Below are positions 51,180-61,312 of a DNA stretch of 64,000 bases, one piece after another. The DNA lies in assembly GCF_900116515.1 (NCBI RefSeq), contig NZ_FPBA01000001.1, positions 62,001-126,000 of the forward strand, in the 5' to 3' direction. This stretch comes from Geodermatophilus amargosae. Lineage in GTDB: Bacteria; Actinomycetota; Actinomycetes; Mycobacteriales; Geodermatophilaceae. Below the pieces are notes generated by a model. It did not search any database, was not told the origin of the DNA, and was given only the letters and a program-made list of their open reading frames with translations. Made by a program: the position numbers and the translations under genes. Numbering within the stretch: the stretch's first letter is position 1; each line of letters begins with the position of its first letter.

Positions 51180-52093
51180 GCGCCGCCGTCCCGCCGACCG
51201 CCGCGGTGCCGACGGCGGCGAGCCCCGCGCTGCCCGCCCGCCGCTCGCGACGCCGTGTCCGGCCGCGCACCCGGGCCGTCCGCTGGCTGCTCGGCACGCT
51301 GGCCGTCGTGGTCGCCCTGGTGTGGGCCTTCCCCATCTACTGGATGGTCAGCAGCGCCTTCCTGCCCACCGCGCGGCTGCAGACGCCCGAGCCGACGTTC
51401 TTCCCGTTCGACGGCACCCTCGCCAACTTCCGGCAGGTGCTGACCGACGGGTCGTTCTACGGCTCCTTCCGGGTCTCGCTGGCCGTCACCGGACTGACGC
51501 TGGTGTGCGCGGTGCTGTTCGCATTCGTCGCGGCACTGGCGATCAGCCGTTTCTGGTTCCGCGGGAGAAAGGCGTTCATCGTCACCGTCCTCGTGGTGCA
51601 GATGATCCCGGCGGAGGGATTGTTCATCTCGCAGTACGCCGTTCTCGACGACTGGGGTCTGGTCAATTCCGTCCTCGGTCTCACCATCGTCTACGTGGCG
51701 GCGATCCTGCCTTTCACGATCTGGATGCTGCGTGGTTTCGTGACCGGCGTCCCGATCGAACTGGAGGAGGCCGCGATGGTCGACGGGCTCTCCCGCACCC
51801 GCGCCTTCTTCCGCATCACCTTCCCGCTGCTGGCGCCGGGCCTGGTGGCCTCGGGCGTCTACGGGTTCCTGCAGGCGTGGAACGAGTACACCCTCGCCCT
51901 GGTCGTGATGACCGACCCCGGCGAGCGGACCCTGCCGCTGTGGCTGCAGGGCCTGGTCGAGGCCAACCGGGCCACCGACTGGGGCGTGGTGATGGCCGGC
52001 GCGACCCTCATCGCGGTGCCGGTCATCGCCTTCTTCCTGATGGTGCAGAAGCGGATGAGCGCCGGTCTGGTGGCCGGGGCGGTGAAGGGGTGA
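51176..52093 (+). CDS. Sugar ABC transporter permease (MalG-type)
   Basis: 305 aa with six helices; the EAA loop is IELEEAAMVDGLSRTRAFFR followed by ITFPLLAPG. GTG 51176 overlaps the previous permease stop. Codons between about 51520 and 51765 are clearly atypical: GCA, CGT, AGA, GGA, TTG, GTT, GGT, AAT, CCT and GAA appear in a short span, although neighbours use almost only G or C at third positions. The protein remains intact. The next gene overlaps by 4 bp. Confidence 0.92.
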   Translation: MSAAVPPTAAVPTAASPALPARRSRRRVRPRTRAVRWLLGTLAVVVALVWAFPIYWMVSSAFLPTARLQTPEPTFFPFDGTLANFRQVLTDGSFYGSFRVSLAVTGLTLVCAVLFAFVAALAISRFWFRGRKAFIVTVLVVQMIPAEGLFISQYAVLDDWGLVNSVLGLTIVYVAAILPFTIWMLRGFVTGVPIELEEAAMVDGLSRTRAFFRITFPLLAPGLVASGVYGFLQAWNEYTLALVVMTDPGERTLPLWLQGLVEANRATDWGVVMAGATLIAVPVIAFFLMVQKRMSAGLVAGAVKG

Positions 52094-53040
52094 GCGCGCC
52101 GGGCTGGTCGGTCGGCCTCGACATCGGGGGCACGAAGGTCCTCGGCGTCCTCCTCGACGACGCCGGGACCGTGCACGGCAGCGTGCGCGTACCGACCCGG
52201 CGGGGCACCGAGGGGGTGGTCGCGGCGGCCGCCGAGGTGGTCGGGCGGCTGTGCGCCGACGCGGGCCTGACCGGCGACGACCTCGCCGGGGTCGGCGCGG
52301 GCGTGCCGGGGCTGGTCGACCCCGCCACCGGGGCGGTCTCGCACGCGGTGAACCTCGGCATCGACGACCGCGGCGTGGCGCTGGCCCCACTGCTCTCGGC
52401 CCGCCTCGGCGGCGTCCCGGTGACGGTGGAGAACGACCTCAACGTCGCCGCCGTCGGCGCGGCCCGCGTGCTCGGCCTGCACGGCGACCTGGCGCTGCTG
52501 GGCCTGGGCACCGGGGTGGCCGCCGGCCTGCTCCTCGGTGGCGCCCTGCGGCGCGGGCACGGCGGGGGAGCGGGGGAGATCGGGCACGTGCCGCTGGACC
52601 CGGCCGGCCCGCGCTGCCCGTGCGGGCAGTGCGGCTGCCTCGAGCTCTACGCGTCCGGCTCGGCGCTGGACGCGGCCTGGCCGACGCCGCCCGGGGTGCC
52701 GGCGGCGGCCGCGGTCTTCGCCGCCGCGGCGCTCGGTGACCCCGCGGCGGTGCGGGTCCGGGACCGGTTCGCCGGCGCGGTGGCCGCGGCCGTCCGGCTG
52801 CTGGTGCTGACCTGCGACGTCGAGCACGTGGTGCTCGGCGGCGGGGTCGCGGAGGTCGGCCAGCCGCTGGTCACCGCCGTCCGCGAGCAGCTGGAGCGGC
52901 AGGCGGCCGGGTCGCCGTTCCTACACAGCCTCGGCATCGCCGCGCGGGTGACGGTCGTGCCGGCCGGCGTGCCGGTGGCCCCGGTCGGGGCCGCGCTCAT
53001 CGCTCGCGAGGCGGTCCCCGCGCTGCCCGTCGCACTGTGA
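52090..53040 (+). CDS. ROK-family sugar kinase (probable GlcNAc kinase)
   Basis: 316 aa. The phosphate loop is VGLDIGGTKVLGVLLD, the catalytic base Asp lies in VTVENDLNVAAVGAAR, and the zinc knot reads CPCGQCGCLELYASG preceded by EIGHVPLD. It would phosphorylate GlcNAc (or another hexose) at the 6-OH with ATP, giving the substrate of NagA next door. GTG 52090 overlaps the permease stop by 4 bp. Kinase and importer are therefore coupled. Glucose or ManNAc specificity cannot be excluded. Confidence 0.88.
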   Translation: MSAPGWSVGLDIGGTKVLGVLLDDAGTVHGSVRVPTRRGTEGVVAAAAEVVGRLCADAGLTGDDLAGVGAGVPGLVDPATGAVSHAVNLGIDDRGVALAPLLSARLGGVPVTVENDLNVAAVGAARVLGLHGDLALLGLGTGVAAGLLLGGALRRGHGGGAGEIGHVPLDPAGPRCPCGQCGCLELYASGSALDAAWPTPPGVPAAAAVFAAAALGDPAAVRVRDRFAGAVAAAVRLLVLTCDVEHVVLGGGVAEVGQPLVTAVREQLERQAAGSPFLHSLGIAARVTVVPAGVPVAPVGAALIAREAVPALPVAL

Positions 53041-53047
53041 GTGGCGG

Positions 53048-53089
53048 GTGGAGGTGACGGTGTGGAGGTGACGGTGTGGAGGTGATCGT
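53048..53089 (+). repeat. Three tandem 14-nt units over the nagB start
   Basis: GTGGAGGTGACGGT (53048-53061), an identical copy (53062-53075) and GTGGAGGTGATCGT (53076-53089). Each unit contains both a GTG codon and a GGAGGTGA ribosome site; the third GTG is the nagB start, served by the ribosome site of unit two. Confidence 0.85.
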
Positions 53090-53858
53090 CCTGCCCGGCC
53101 CGGACGACGTCGCCCGGGTCGCCGCCGACGTGGTCGCCGGCGTCGTGCGGCGCCGGCCCGGCGCGGTGCTCGGGCTGGCCACCGGGTCCTCCCCGGTGGG
53201 CGTCTACGCCGAGCTGGCCCGCCGGGTCGCGGCCGGCGAGCTGGACCTGTCCGGCGTCCGCGGCTTCGCCCTCGACGAGTACGTGGGCCTGCCGGCCGGT
53301 CACCCGGAGAGCTACGCGGCGGTCATCGGGCGGGACGTCACCGGCCGGCTCGGCCTCGACCCGGCCCGCGTGCACGTCCCCGACGGCCGTGCCGCGGACC
53401 TCGAGGCGGCCGCGGAGGACTACGAGCAGGCCATCGCCGCGGCCGGCGGGGTCGACGTCCAGCTGCTCGGCATCGGCGCCAACGGGCACATCGGGTTCAA
53501 CGAGCCGACGTCGTCGTTCGGGTCGCGCACCCGGCTGAAGACGCTGGCGCCGCGCACCCGCGCGGACAACGCGCGCTTCTTCGACTCGCCCGACGAGGTG
53601 CCGATGCACTGCCTCACCCAGGGGCTGGGCACCATCCTCGGGGCGCGGCGCCTGCTGCTGGTGGCGCAGGGGAGCGCCAAGGCCGAGGCGGTCGCGGCCG
53701 CCGTCGAGGGGCCGCTGACCAGCATGTGCCCGGCCTCGGCGCTGCAGCTGCACCCGCGGGCCACCGTCGTCGTCGACGAGGCGGCCGCCGCCCGGCTGAC
53801 CCTCCTGGACCACTACCGGCAGGTGTACGCCCGGAAGCCGGCCTGGCAGCGGCCCTAG
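53076..53858 (+). CDS. nagB: Glucosamine-6-phosphate deaminase
   Basis: 260 aa. LGLATGSSPVGVYAELARR binds the phosphate, FALDEYVGLPAGHPESY carries the catalytic Asp, and LLGIGANGHIGFNEPTSSFG the His and second acid. It converts glucosamine 6-phosphate to fructose 6-phosphate and ammonia, sending amino sugars into glycolysis. The GTG at 53076 is the third of three tandem 14-nt repeats, each with a start and ribosome site. The stop shares CTAG with the convergent nagA. Transcribed with the importer and kinase. Confidence 0.95.
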   Translation: MEVIVLPGPDDVARVAADVVAGVVRRRPGAVLGLATGSSPVGVYAELARRVAAGELDLSGVRGFALDEYVGLPAGHPESYAAVIGRDVTGRLGLDPARVHVPDGRAADLEAAAEDYEQAIAAAGGVDVQLLGIGANGHIGFNEPTSSFGSRTRLKTLAPRTRADNARFFDSPDEVPMHCLTQGLGTILGARRLLLVAQGSAKAEAVAAAVEGPLTSMCPASALQLHPRATVVVDEAAAARLTLLDHYRQVYARKPAWQRP

Positions 53859-54985
53859 CGCACGCGGTGGCCGGCCGCCCAGACGGCCGTGACGGACCGG
53901 TCCGGTCCGAGTGCCACGACGTCGGCGGCGTAGCCGGGGGCCAGTCGCCCGAAGGCGCCGGCCAGGCCGAGGGCGCGGGCGGGGGTGGCGGTCAGCGCGG
54001 TGACGGCGGCGACCTGGTCGACGCCCGCGGCGAGCGCGGTGCGCAGCGCGGCGTCCTGGGTGAGCGTCGACCCCGCGATGGTGTCGGTGCCGGCGACGAC
54101 CGCCCGCCCGCCGCGGACGCGGACCTCCAGGCTCCCGAGCCGGTGGTCGCCGTCCCCGGCGCCGGTGGCGGCCATCGCGTCGGTGACCAGCGCGACCCGT
54201 CCCGGGGCGCCGGCGAGCAGCAGCCGCGCGACGACGGGGTGCACGTGCACGCCGTCGAGGACGAGCTCGAGGACGACCCGGGGGTCGGCCAGCGCGGCGC
54301 CGACCGGCCCGGGCTCGCGGTGGTGCAGGCCCGGCATGGCGTTGAGCGCGTGGGTGAGCAGGCGGGCACCGGCGTCGAAGGCCGCCGCGGTGAGCGCGGC
54401 GTCGGCCTCGGTGTGGCCGACGGCGACGACGACCCCCGCGGCGGTGAGGTCCCGGATCGCCTCCAGGGCGCCGGGCAGCTCGGGCGCCACGGTGACCTGG
54501 CGCAGCCTGCCGCGGGCCGCCACCAGGAGCCGGTCGACGACGTCGGCGGTGGGTGCGCGCAGGTGCTGAGGGTCGTGCGCGCCGCAGCGGGCCGGGGCCA
54601 GGAACGGGCCCTCGAGGTGGGCGCCGAGCACGGTCGGGTCGCCGGCGGCCACCTCGGCGATGCCCGCCAGCGACGCCTCCAGCTCCGCGAGCGGGGCGGC
54701 CACCAGGCTGAGCACCGAGCGGGTGGTGCCCGCCGCGCGGTGCACGGCGAGGGCGGTGCGGATCGCGCCGGGACCGTCGTCGAAGGCCGCGCCGCCGCCG
54801 CCGTGGGCGTGCAGGTCGACGAAGCCCGGGACGAGTTCGGCGCCGGCCAGGTCGACGGTCCCGTCCGCGGCCGGCGGACGGCCGGTGCCGGTGGCGGTGA
54901 TCGCGTCGCCCTCGAGCAGCACCCAGCCGGGCCCGGTGGCCCCGCCGGCGTCGACCAGGCGGGCACCGGTCAGCAGCGTGCTCAT
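53855..54985 (-). CDS. nagA: N-acetylglucosamine-6-phosphate deacetylase
   Basis: 376 aa amidohydrolase. Metal and substrate residues are visible in order: FVDLHAHGGGG, GAHLEGPFLAPARCGAH, VAVGHTEADAALT, LLTHALNAMPGLHHREPGPV and ALVTDAMAATG with the catalytic Asp. It produces glucosamine 6-phosphate for NagB and releases acetate. ATG 54985 overlaps the nagZ stop (ATGA), so it is co-translated with nagZ and convergent with nagB. Single-metal site type is likely (no HxH with a second conserved His pair). Confidence 0.95.
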   Translation of the reverse strand: MSTLLTGARLVDAGGATGPGWVLLEGDAITATGTGRPPAADGTVDLAGAELVPGFVDLHAHGGGGAAFDDGPGAIRTALAVHRAAGTTRSVLSLVAAPLAELEASLAGIAEVAAGDPTVLGAHLEGPFLAPARCGAHDPQHLRAPTADVVDRLLVAARGRLRQVTVAPELPGALEAIRDLTAAGVVVAVGHTEADAALTAAAFDAGARLLTHALNAMPGLHHREPGPVGAALADPRVVLELVLDGVHVHPVVARLLLAGAPGRVALVTDAMAATGAGDGDHRLGSLEVRVRGGRAVVAGTDTIAGSTLTQDAALRTALAAGVDQVAAVTALTATPARALGLAGAFGRLAPGYAADVVALGPDRSVTAVWAAGHRVR

Positions 54986-56442
54986 CCGCGCAGCGCCTCG
55001 GCGGCGGCGCGGGTGAGCACCCGGGCGGCGCCGTGCGTGACCAGTGCGGGGCCGGCGGTCAGGTCGGCGTCGTCGGGCATGCCGAGGGCGACGACGACGG
55101 CCCCGGGCCGGGCGGCGAGCAGTGCCTGCAGCCATCCGCGCTGGTCGGGGTGCCGGTAGGCGTCCCGGACGGCGAGCACCAGGGGCCGCTCCCCGGCGCG
55201 GGCGGCCACCTCGGCCGGCGACGGGTCGCTCCCGCGCACGGTCACCGCCTCGGCGAGCAGGCCGAGGTCGGCCAGCGGGCCGGCCAGGCTCCACCGGGCG
55301 TCCCCGACGGCCGTGTTGGCCTCGCCCCGCAGCTCCACGACCACCGCCGGGGCGGCCAGCGGGGCGACGTCGCGCAGCCGCAGCGCCCGCCGGGCGGCCA
55401 CGGCCCCGGGGTCGCCCTCCGGCACCGCGCCGGCCCTCCGGGCGGCCTGCCGCTCCCGCAGCGCGCGCACCCGCCCCGCCGCCTCGCGCAGCCGCGCCTC
55501 GGGCAGCCGGCCCTCGCGCACGGCCGCGGCGACGGCCTGCCGGATCGCGGCGCAGTGCTCCTCGCCGTCCTCGGCCCCGACCAGCAGCAGGTCCGCCCCG
55601 GCCGCCAGCGAGAGCGCGCCCGCGCCGGCGATGCCGTGCGCGGCCCGCACCCCGGCCATGTCGAGGGCGTCGGTGACCACGACGCCCCCGAACCCCAGCT
55701 CGCCGCGCAGGACGTCGACCAGCCAGCGCCGGCTGAGCGTGGCGGGCTCGGCGTCGACGGCGGGGAAGACGACGTGCGAGGTCATCACCAGCTCCGCTCC
55801 GGCGGCGACGGCCGCGGCGAAGGGCGGCAGCTCGCGGGTGCGGGCGGTGTCCGGGCCGACGTCGACCACCGGCAGGCCGAGGTGCGAGTCCACGGTGGTG
55901 GCGCCGTGACCGGGGAAGTGCTTGGCGCAGGCGGCCACCCCGGCGGCCTGCAGGCCGGCCACGAAGGCCGCGCCGTGCCGGGCGACCAGGGCCGGGTCCG
56001 CGCCGAAGGACCGCACGCCGATCACCGGGTTGCGGGGGTCGCTGTTGACGTCGACCGACGGCGCGAGGTCGACGTCGGCCCCGGCCCGGCGCAGGTCGGT
56101 GCCGACGGCGGCGGCCACCGCCCGGGTGAGCTCGACGTCGTCGACGACCCCCAGGGCGAGGTTGCCCGGGTACCCGCTGCCGACCAGGTAGTCGAGGCGG
56201 GTGACGTCGCCGCCCTCCTCGTCGAGGGTCACCAGGGCGTCGGGGGAGGCGGTGTGCACGGCGTCGCTGATCGCCCGCACCCGCTCCGGCGCGGGCTGCG
56301 CGGACCCGGCGGTGAGGTTGTGCCCGTAGACGCACACGCCGGCCATCCCGCGCCCGAGCGCGGCGCTGACCCAGCCGGGGACCTCCGGACCGGTGAACCC
56401 GGGGACCAGGCAGGAGTCGACCAGGTCGTCCAGTTCCGACAT
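54982..56442 (-). CDS. nagZ: Beta-N-acetylhexosaminidase, GH3 (NagZ-like)
   Basis: 486 aa. The GH3 barrel shows VTLDEEGGDVTRLDYLVGSG, the general-acid loop CAKHFPGHGATTVDSHLGLP with the Asp-His dyad, and the nucleophile Asp in VVVTDALDMAGV. A C-terminal domain of about 150 residues follows, unlike the short E. coli NagZ. No signal peptide is seen, so it acts in the cytosol on GlcNAc-containing saccharides such as imported chito-oligosaccharides or muropeptides. ATG 56442. First gene of nagZ-nagA. Confidence 0.92.
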   Translation of the reverse strand: MSELDDLVDSCLVPGFTGPEVPGWVSAALGRGMAGVCVYGHNLTAGSAQPAPERVRAISDAVHTASPDALVTLDEEGGDVTRLDYLVGSGYPGNLALGVVDDVELTRAVAAAVGTDLRRAGADVDLAPSVDVNSDPRNPVIGVRSFGADPALVARHGAAFVAGLQAAGVAACAKHFPGHGATTVDSHLGLPVVDVGPDTARTRELPPFAAAVAAGAELVMTSHVVFPAVDAEPATLSRRWLVDVLRGELGFGGVVVTDALDMAGVRAAHGIAGAGALSLAAGADLLLVGAEDGEEHCAAIRQAVAAAVREGRLPEARLREAAGRVRALRERQAARRAGAVPEGDPGAVAARRALRLRDVAPLAAPAVVVELRGEANTAVGDARWSLAGPLADLGLLAEAVTVRGSDPSPAEVAARAGERPLVLAVRDAYRHPDQRGWLQALLAARPGAVVVALGMPDDADLTAGPALVTHGAARVLTRAAAEALRG

Positions 56443-56679
56443 CGGCTCCGCCGTTCGTCTCGGGCGCCCGGGAATGGGCCGCGGAGCGGTCCGGGAATGG
56501 CGCGCGGCGAGCATATCGGCACGGGACGCCGTGCGGGCCGGAGAATGGTGCGCCAGCCCTTTTCCCGACCCGCCGTCTGCACTACTGGCGCGAGCGCGCC
56601 GGGCGCCGCTCCGGTCGGCGCGGGAAATGGCTCTGCTCCCGTTCTCCCCGCCCGTTCCACACCGCTCGGAGGACCCGCG
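56443..56679. promoter_or_regulatory. Divergent nagZ/msiK control region with GGGAATGG repeats
   Basis: The 237-bp gap has four related words: CGGGAATGG at 56469, CGGGAATGG at 56492, CGGAGAATGG at 56539 and CGGGAAATGG at 56621. The first two are 23 nt apart, about two helical turns. No clear palindrome accompanies them. They may be binding sites for a regulator of the amino-sugar genes. The MsiK-type gene has CGGAGG just before its ATG. Confidence 0.4.
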
Positions 56680-57756
<1,077 letters not shown>

Positions 57757-57775
57757 ACCGCGGCGCGCGCCGGTC

Positions 57776-57822
57776 GTCGACCTGCGGTCGTCCCCGGCTC
57801 GGTGAGGCAGCCGCAGGTCGAC
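57776..57822 (+). terminator. Hairpin after the MsiK-type gene
   Basis: GTCGACCTGCGG (57776-57787) and CCGCAGGTCGAC (57811-57822) form a perfect 12-bp stem around a 23-nt loop, 20 nt after the stop. Confidence 0.65.
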
Positions 57823-57897
57823 ACCCGGCGACGGTCCCGGCGTGGGGTGGGCGGCGGCCGCCGTGCTGTGCGGCCCGGGTTCCGGTGAGGTGGGGAC

Positions 57898-59679
57898 GTG
57901 GACCGCCGCTCCGATGCCATGGACCCGACCGCCCACCCTCGCCCGCTGCTGCGCCGGCCCTGGCGTTGCCTCGACGGCGAGTGGCAGTTCGCCGCGGACC
58001 CCGACCTCGCCGGCAGGCCCGGCGCCGTGCGGTTCGACCGCACCATCCGCGTCCCCTATGCCCCGGAGACCCCGGCCAGCGGCGTGCACTGGACCGGCCC
58101 GCTGCACCGCGCCTGGTACCGCCGCCCGTTACCCGGCCGGCGGGGCGACCGCCGCACCGTGCTGCACCTCGGCGCCGTCGACCGGGTGCGCGACGTCTGG
58201 GTGGGCGGCGCGCACGTCGCCTCCCACGAGGGTGGCTACACGCCGTTCCGCGTCGACGTCACCGACCACCTCGGCGACGGCGCCGACCTCCTCGTCCGTG
58301 CCGACGACGACCCCCGCGACCTCGAGGCGCCGCGCGGCAAGCAGGACTGGCGCGACGAGCCGCACGAGATCTTCTACCCGCGCACCACCGGCATCTGGCG
58401 GACGACGTGGCTGGAGTCCGTGGCGCGCGAGCACGTCACCGACGTCGTCTGGCGCGGCGACCCCCGCACGATGCGCGTCGACGTCCGCGTGGAGCTGTCG
58501 GTCCCGGTCACCGGCGCCCGGCTGCACCTGCGCCTCCGGCACGGCGACCGGCTCCTCGCCGACGACTCCGTCCGGGTCGACGGCGCGGTGGTCGAGCGGA
58601 CCCTGCAGGTCGGCGACGGCGGCACCGACGACCGCTGGCACCTGACCTGGGAGCCGGGCCCGCACCCGGTGCTGCTCGACGCCGAGGTGGCGCTGGTTCG
58701 CGAGGACGGTGAGGTGCTCGACGAGGTGGCGAGCTACACCGCGCTGCGCTCGGTCGAGGTCGACGACGGGCACCTGCTGGTCAACGGCCGGCCGGTGCCG
58801 CTGCGCCTGGTGCTCGACCAGGGCTACTGGCCCGCCACCGGCGCCACCCCGCCCGACGTCGCCGCGCTGCGCCGGGACCTGGAGCTGACCCGCGCGCTGG
58901 GCTTCACCGGCGTCCGCAAGCACCAGAAGACCGAGGACCCGCGCTACCTCGCCCTCGCCGACCGCATGGGCGTGCTCGTCTGGGCGGAGATGCCCTCGGC
59001 CTACCGGCCCGGCCCCACGGCGGGCGCCCGGCTGCTGCGGGAGTGGGCCGACGTCGTCGCCGCCCACCGCGGGCACCCCAGCGTGGTCGCCTGGGTGCCG
59101 CTCAACGAGTCCTGGGGCGTGCAGGAGGCGGCCACCGACCGCGCCCAGCGCGGCCTGGTCACCGCGCTGGCCGCCACCGCCGACGCGCTCGACGGAACCC
59201 GCCCCGTCTCGGCGAACGACGGCTGGGAGGCCCTCGGCGGGCAGGTGCTCGGCGTCCACGACTACGAGCAGGACCCGGCCGTGCTGGCCACCCGGTACGC
59301 CACCGGCGCGGACCTGGAGCGGCTGGCCACCGGACGGCGCCGGGACGGCCACCTCGCCGACCTCGACCGGGCGGGCGTCGCCGGGCGCGCCGTCGTCCTG
59401 TCGGAGTTCGGCGGCATCTCGCTGGACGCACGGCCTGACCGGGAGTCCGACCCCGACCGCACCGAGCCGTGGGGCTACGCCGACGCGCGCTCGCCGGAGG
59501 ACCTGCTCGAGCGCTACCGCGGGCAGTGGGCGGCCGTGCACGCGAGCAGCGCGCTGGCCGGCGCCTGCTGGACGCAGCTCACCGACACCTACCAGGAGGT
59601 CAACGGGCTGCTGACCGCCGACCGGGTGCCCAAGTGCGACGTCGACGCGCTCCGGCGGGCCACCCTCGGCGAGACGTGA
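57898..59679 (+). CDS. Glycoside hydrolase family 2 enzyme (beta-galactosidase/glucuronidase type)
   Basis: 593 aa. The N-terminal jelly roll (RPWRCLDGEWQFAADPDLAG, then HWTGPLHRAWYRRPLP) and an immunoglobulin-like domain precede the TIM barrel. The acid/base is Glu404 in VPLNESWGVQE, the nucleophile Glu503 in VLSEFGGISLD. No signal peptide, so it acts on imported saccharides in the cytosol. Family members hydrolyse beta-galactosides, -glucuronides or -mannosides; specificity is not clear. GTG 57898; ATG 57919 is an alternative. Its neighbours suggest cell-wall or chitin-derived substrates, but that is inference. Confidence 0.9.
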   Translation: MDRRSDAMDPTAHPRPLLRRPWRCLDGEWQFAADPDLAGRPGAVRFDRTIRVPYAPETPASGVHWTGPLHRAWYRRPLPGRRGDRRTVLHLGAVDRVRDVWVGGAHVASHEGGYTPFRVDVTDHLGDGADLLVRADDDPRDLEAPRGKQDWRDEPHEIFYPRTTGIWRTTWLESVAREHVTDVVWRGDPRTMRVDVRVELSVPVTGARLHLRLRHGDRLLADDSVRVDGAVVERTLQVGDGGTDDRWHLTWEPGPHPVLLDAEVALVREDGEVLDEVASYTALRSVEVDDGHLLVNGRPVPLRLVLDQGYWPATGATPPDVAALRRDLELTRALGFTGVRKHQKTEDPRYLALADRMGVLVWAEMPSAYRPGPTAGARLLREWADVVAAHRGHPSVVAWVPLNESWGVQEAATDRAQRGLVTALAATADALDGTRPVSANDGWEALGGQVLGVHDYEQDPAVLATRYATGADLERLATGRRRDGHLADLDRAGVAGRAVVLSEFGGISLDARPDRESDPDRTEPWGYADARSPEDLLERYRGQWAAVHASSALAGACWTQLTDTYQEVNGLLTADRVPKCDVDALRRATLGET

Positions 59680-59782
59680 CGGGGTGATCACGGGTGCGCA
59701 ACGATCACCGCCTCGACCTGCGGGAGGTCCCGGGCCGGGCCAGGGTCGGGACCGAAGACGCCGTCGAGCTCCGGAGGTCCGC

Positions 59783-61312
59783 GTGCGCACGAACCGGCTC
59801 CTGCCCCTCGCCGCGGCCGCGGCCCTGCTCGTCACCGCCTGCGGTGGCGGCGGGGAGAGCGTCGACACCGGGGGAGGCGGCGGCGGAGGTGGTGACAACG
59901 TGCTCGTCGCGGCGGTCAGCGCCGAGCCCGACCAGTTCGACCCGCACGTCACCAACGCCTACGCGAGCTTCCAGGTGCTGGAGAACGTCTACGACACCCT
60001 CGTCGTCCCCAGCGCCGAGGACCTCACGATGCAGCCGAGCCTGGCCGAGTCGTGGACGACCAGCGACGACGGCCTGAGCTGGACGTTCACCCTCCGCGAC
60101 GGCGTCACGTTCCACGACGGCAGCGAGTTCGACTCCGCCGACGTCGTCTACAGCTTCAAGCGGATCATCGACGAGGAGCTGTCGAACGCCTACCGGTTCG
60201 CCACGGTCTCCGACGTGACCGCGCCCGACCCGCGGACCGTCGTCGTCACGCTGACCCGGCCCACGCCGAACCTGCTCGAGCTGATCGGCTCGTTCAAGGG
60301 CATGGCGATCGTCTCCGAGAACGCCGCCGACGAGTTGGACCTGCAGAGCGAGGCCAACGGCACCGGCCCGTTCCAGCTGGAGAGCTCCGACGCCAACGCC
60401 ACCGTGCTCACCACCTTCGACGACCACTGGGGCGGGGCGCCGAGCATCGACGGCGTCGAGTTCCGCTACATCACCGAGCCCACAGCGGCGCTGACCGCGC
60501 TGCGCAACGGCGAGATCCAGTGGACCGACAACGTCCCGCCGCAGAACGTGGCCGACCTCGAGGGCGACGAGGAGGTCGAGCTCGGCTCGGTCACCAGCGT
60601 CGAGTACTTCTACATGTCGATGAACTACGCGGTCCCGCCGTTCGACAACCGCGACGTGCGCCGCGCCATCGCCACCGCGATCGACCGCGACGAGGTCACC
60701 CAGGCCGCCCGCTTCGGCGCCGCGCAGCCCAACCAGACGGCGATCCCCGAGGGCAGCCCGTTCTTCCTCGAGTACGCCCCGTTCACGCCCGACCAGGACG
60801 CCGCCCGCCAGCTGCTCGAGCAGGCCGGCGTGCAGACGCCGATCACGATGGGCCTGATGGTCACCGACGAGTACCCGGAGACCGTGGCCGCGGCGCAGGT
60901 CATCGCCAGCCAGCTCGAGCCGGTCGGGATCGACGTGGAGATCCAGGAGGAGGACTTCGCCACCTGGCTCGACCGGCAGTCCGAGGGCGACTTCGACGCC
61001 TTCATGCTCAGCTGGATCGGCAACATCGACCCGGCCGACTTCTACGAGAACCAGCACCTGTCCACCGGCGGCAGCAACTACCAGGGCTACAGCAACCCGC
61101 AGGTCGACGACCTGCTCACCCGTGCCGCCACCGAGCCCGACCAGGCCGCCCGCAAGGCCCTCTACGACCAGGCCGCGCAGCTCATCGTCGACGACGTCAG
61201 CTACCTGTACCTCTACAACCCCGACGAGGTGCAGGCCTGGGCACCCGGGCTGACCGGCTACCAGGTGCGGGCGGACTCCGCGATCGACTTCGCGAACGTG
61301 GAGCTGCCCTGA
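59783..61312 (+). CDS. Peptide/oligosaccharide ABC transporter substrate-binding lipoprotein (DppA/OppA family)
   Basis: 509 aa, SBP family 5. The lipobox is LLVTACGGG (Cys17 or so), followed by a Gly-rich flexible linker of nine glycines. The body has EPDQFDPHVTNAYASFQVLE, SLAESWTTSDDGLSWTFTLR and a late domain LYLYNPDEVQAWAPGL. It binds di- or oligopeptides or related molecules outside the membrane. GTG 59783 has GGAGG 5 nt upstream. First gene of a Dpp-type importer operon; the next start overlaps its stop. Confidence 0.93.
   Translation: MRTNRLLPLAAAAALLVTACGGGGESVDTGGGGGGGGDNVLVAAVSAEPDQFDPHVTNAYASFQVLENVYDTLVVPSAEDLTMQPSLAESWTTSDDGLSWTFTLRDGVTFHDGSEFDSADVVYSFKRIIDEELSNAYRFATVSDVTAPDPRTVVVTLTRPTPNLLELIGSFKGMAIVSENAADELDLQSEANGTGPFQLESSDANATVLTTFDDHWGGAPSIDGVEFRYITEPTAALTALRNGEIQWTDNVPPQNVADLEGDEEVELGSVTSVEYFYMSMNYAVPPFDNRDVRRAIATAIDRDEVTQAARFGAAQPNQTAIPEGSPFFLEYAPFTPDQDAARQLLEQAGVQTPITMGLMVTDEYPETVAAAQVIASQLEPVGIDVEIQEEDFATWLDRQSEGDFDAFMLSWIGNIDPADFYENQHLSTGGSNYQGYSNPQVDDLLTRAATEPDQAARKALYDQAAQLIVDDVSYLYLYNPDEVQAWAPGLTGYQVRADSAIDFANVELP

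Noticed and set aside
53048-53089. Upstream start of nagB at the first or second 14-nt unit
   Set aside because: The 14-nt period puts these GTG codons out of frame with nagB; frames from them stop within about eight codons.
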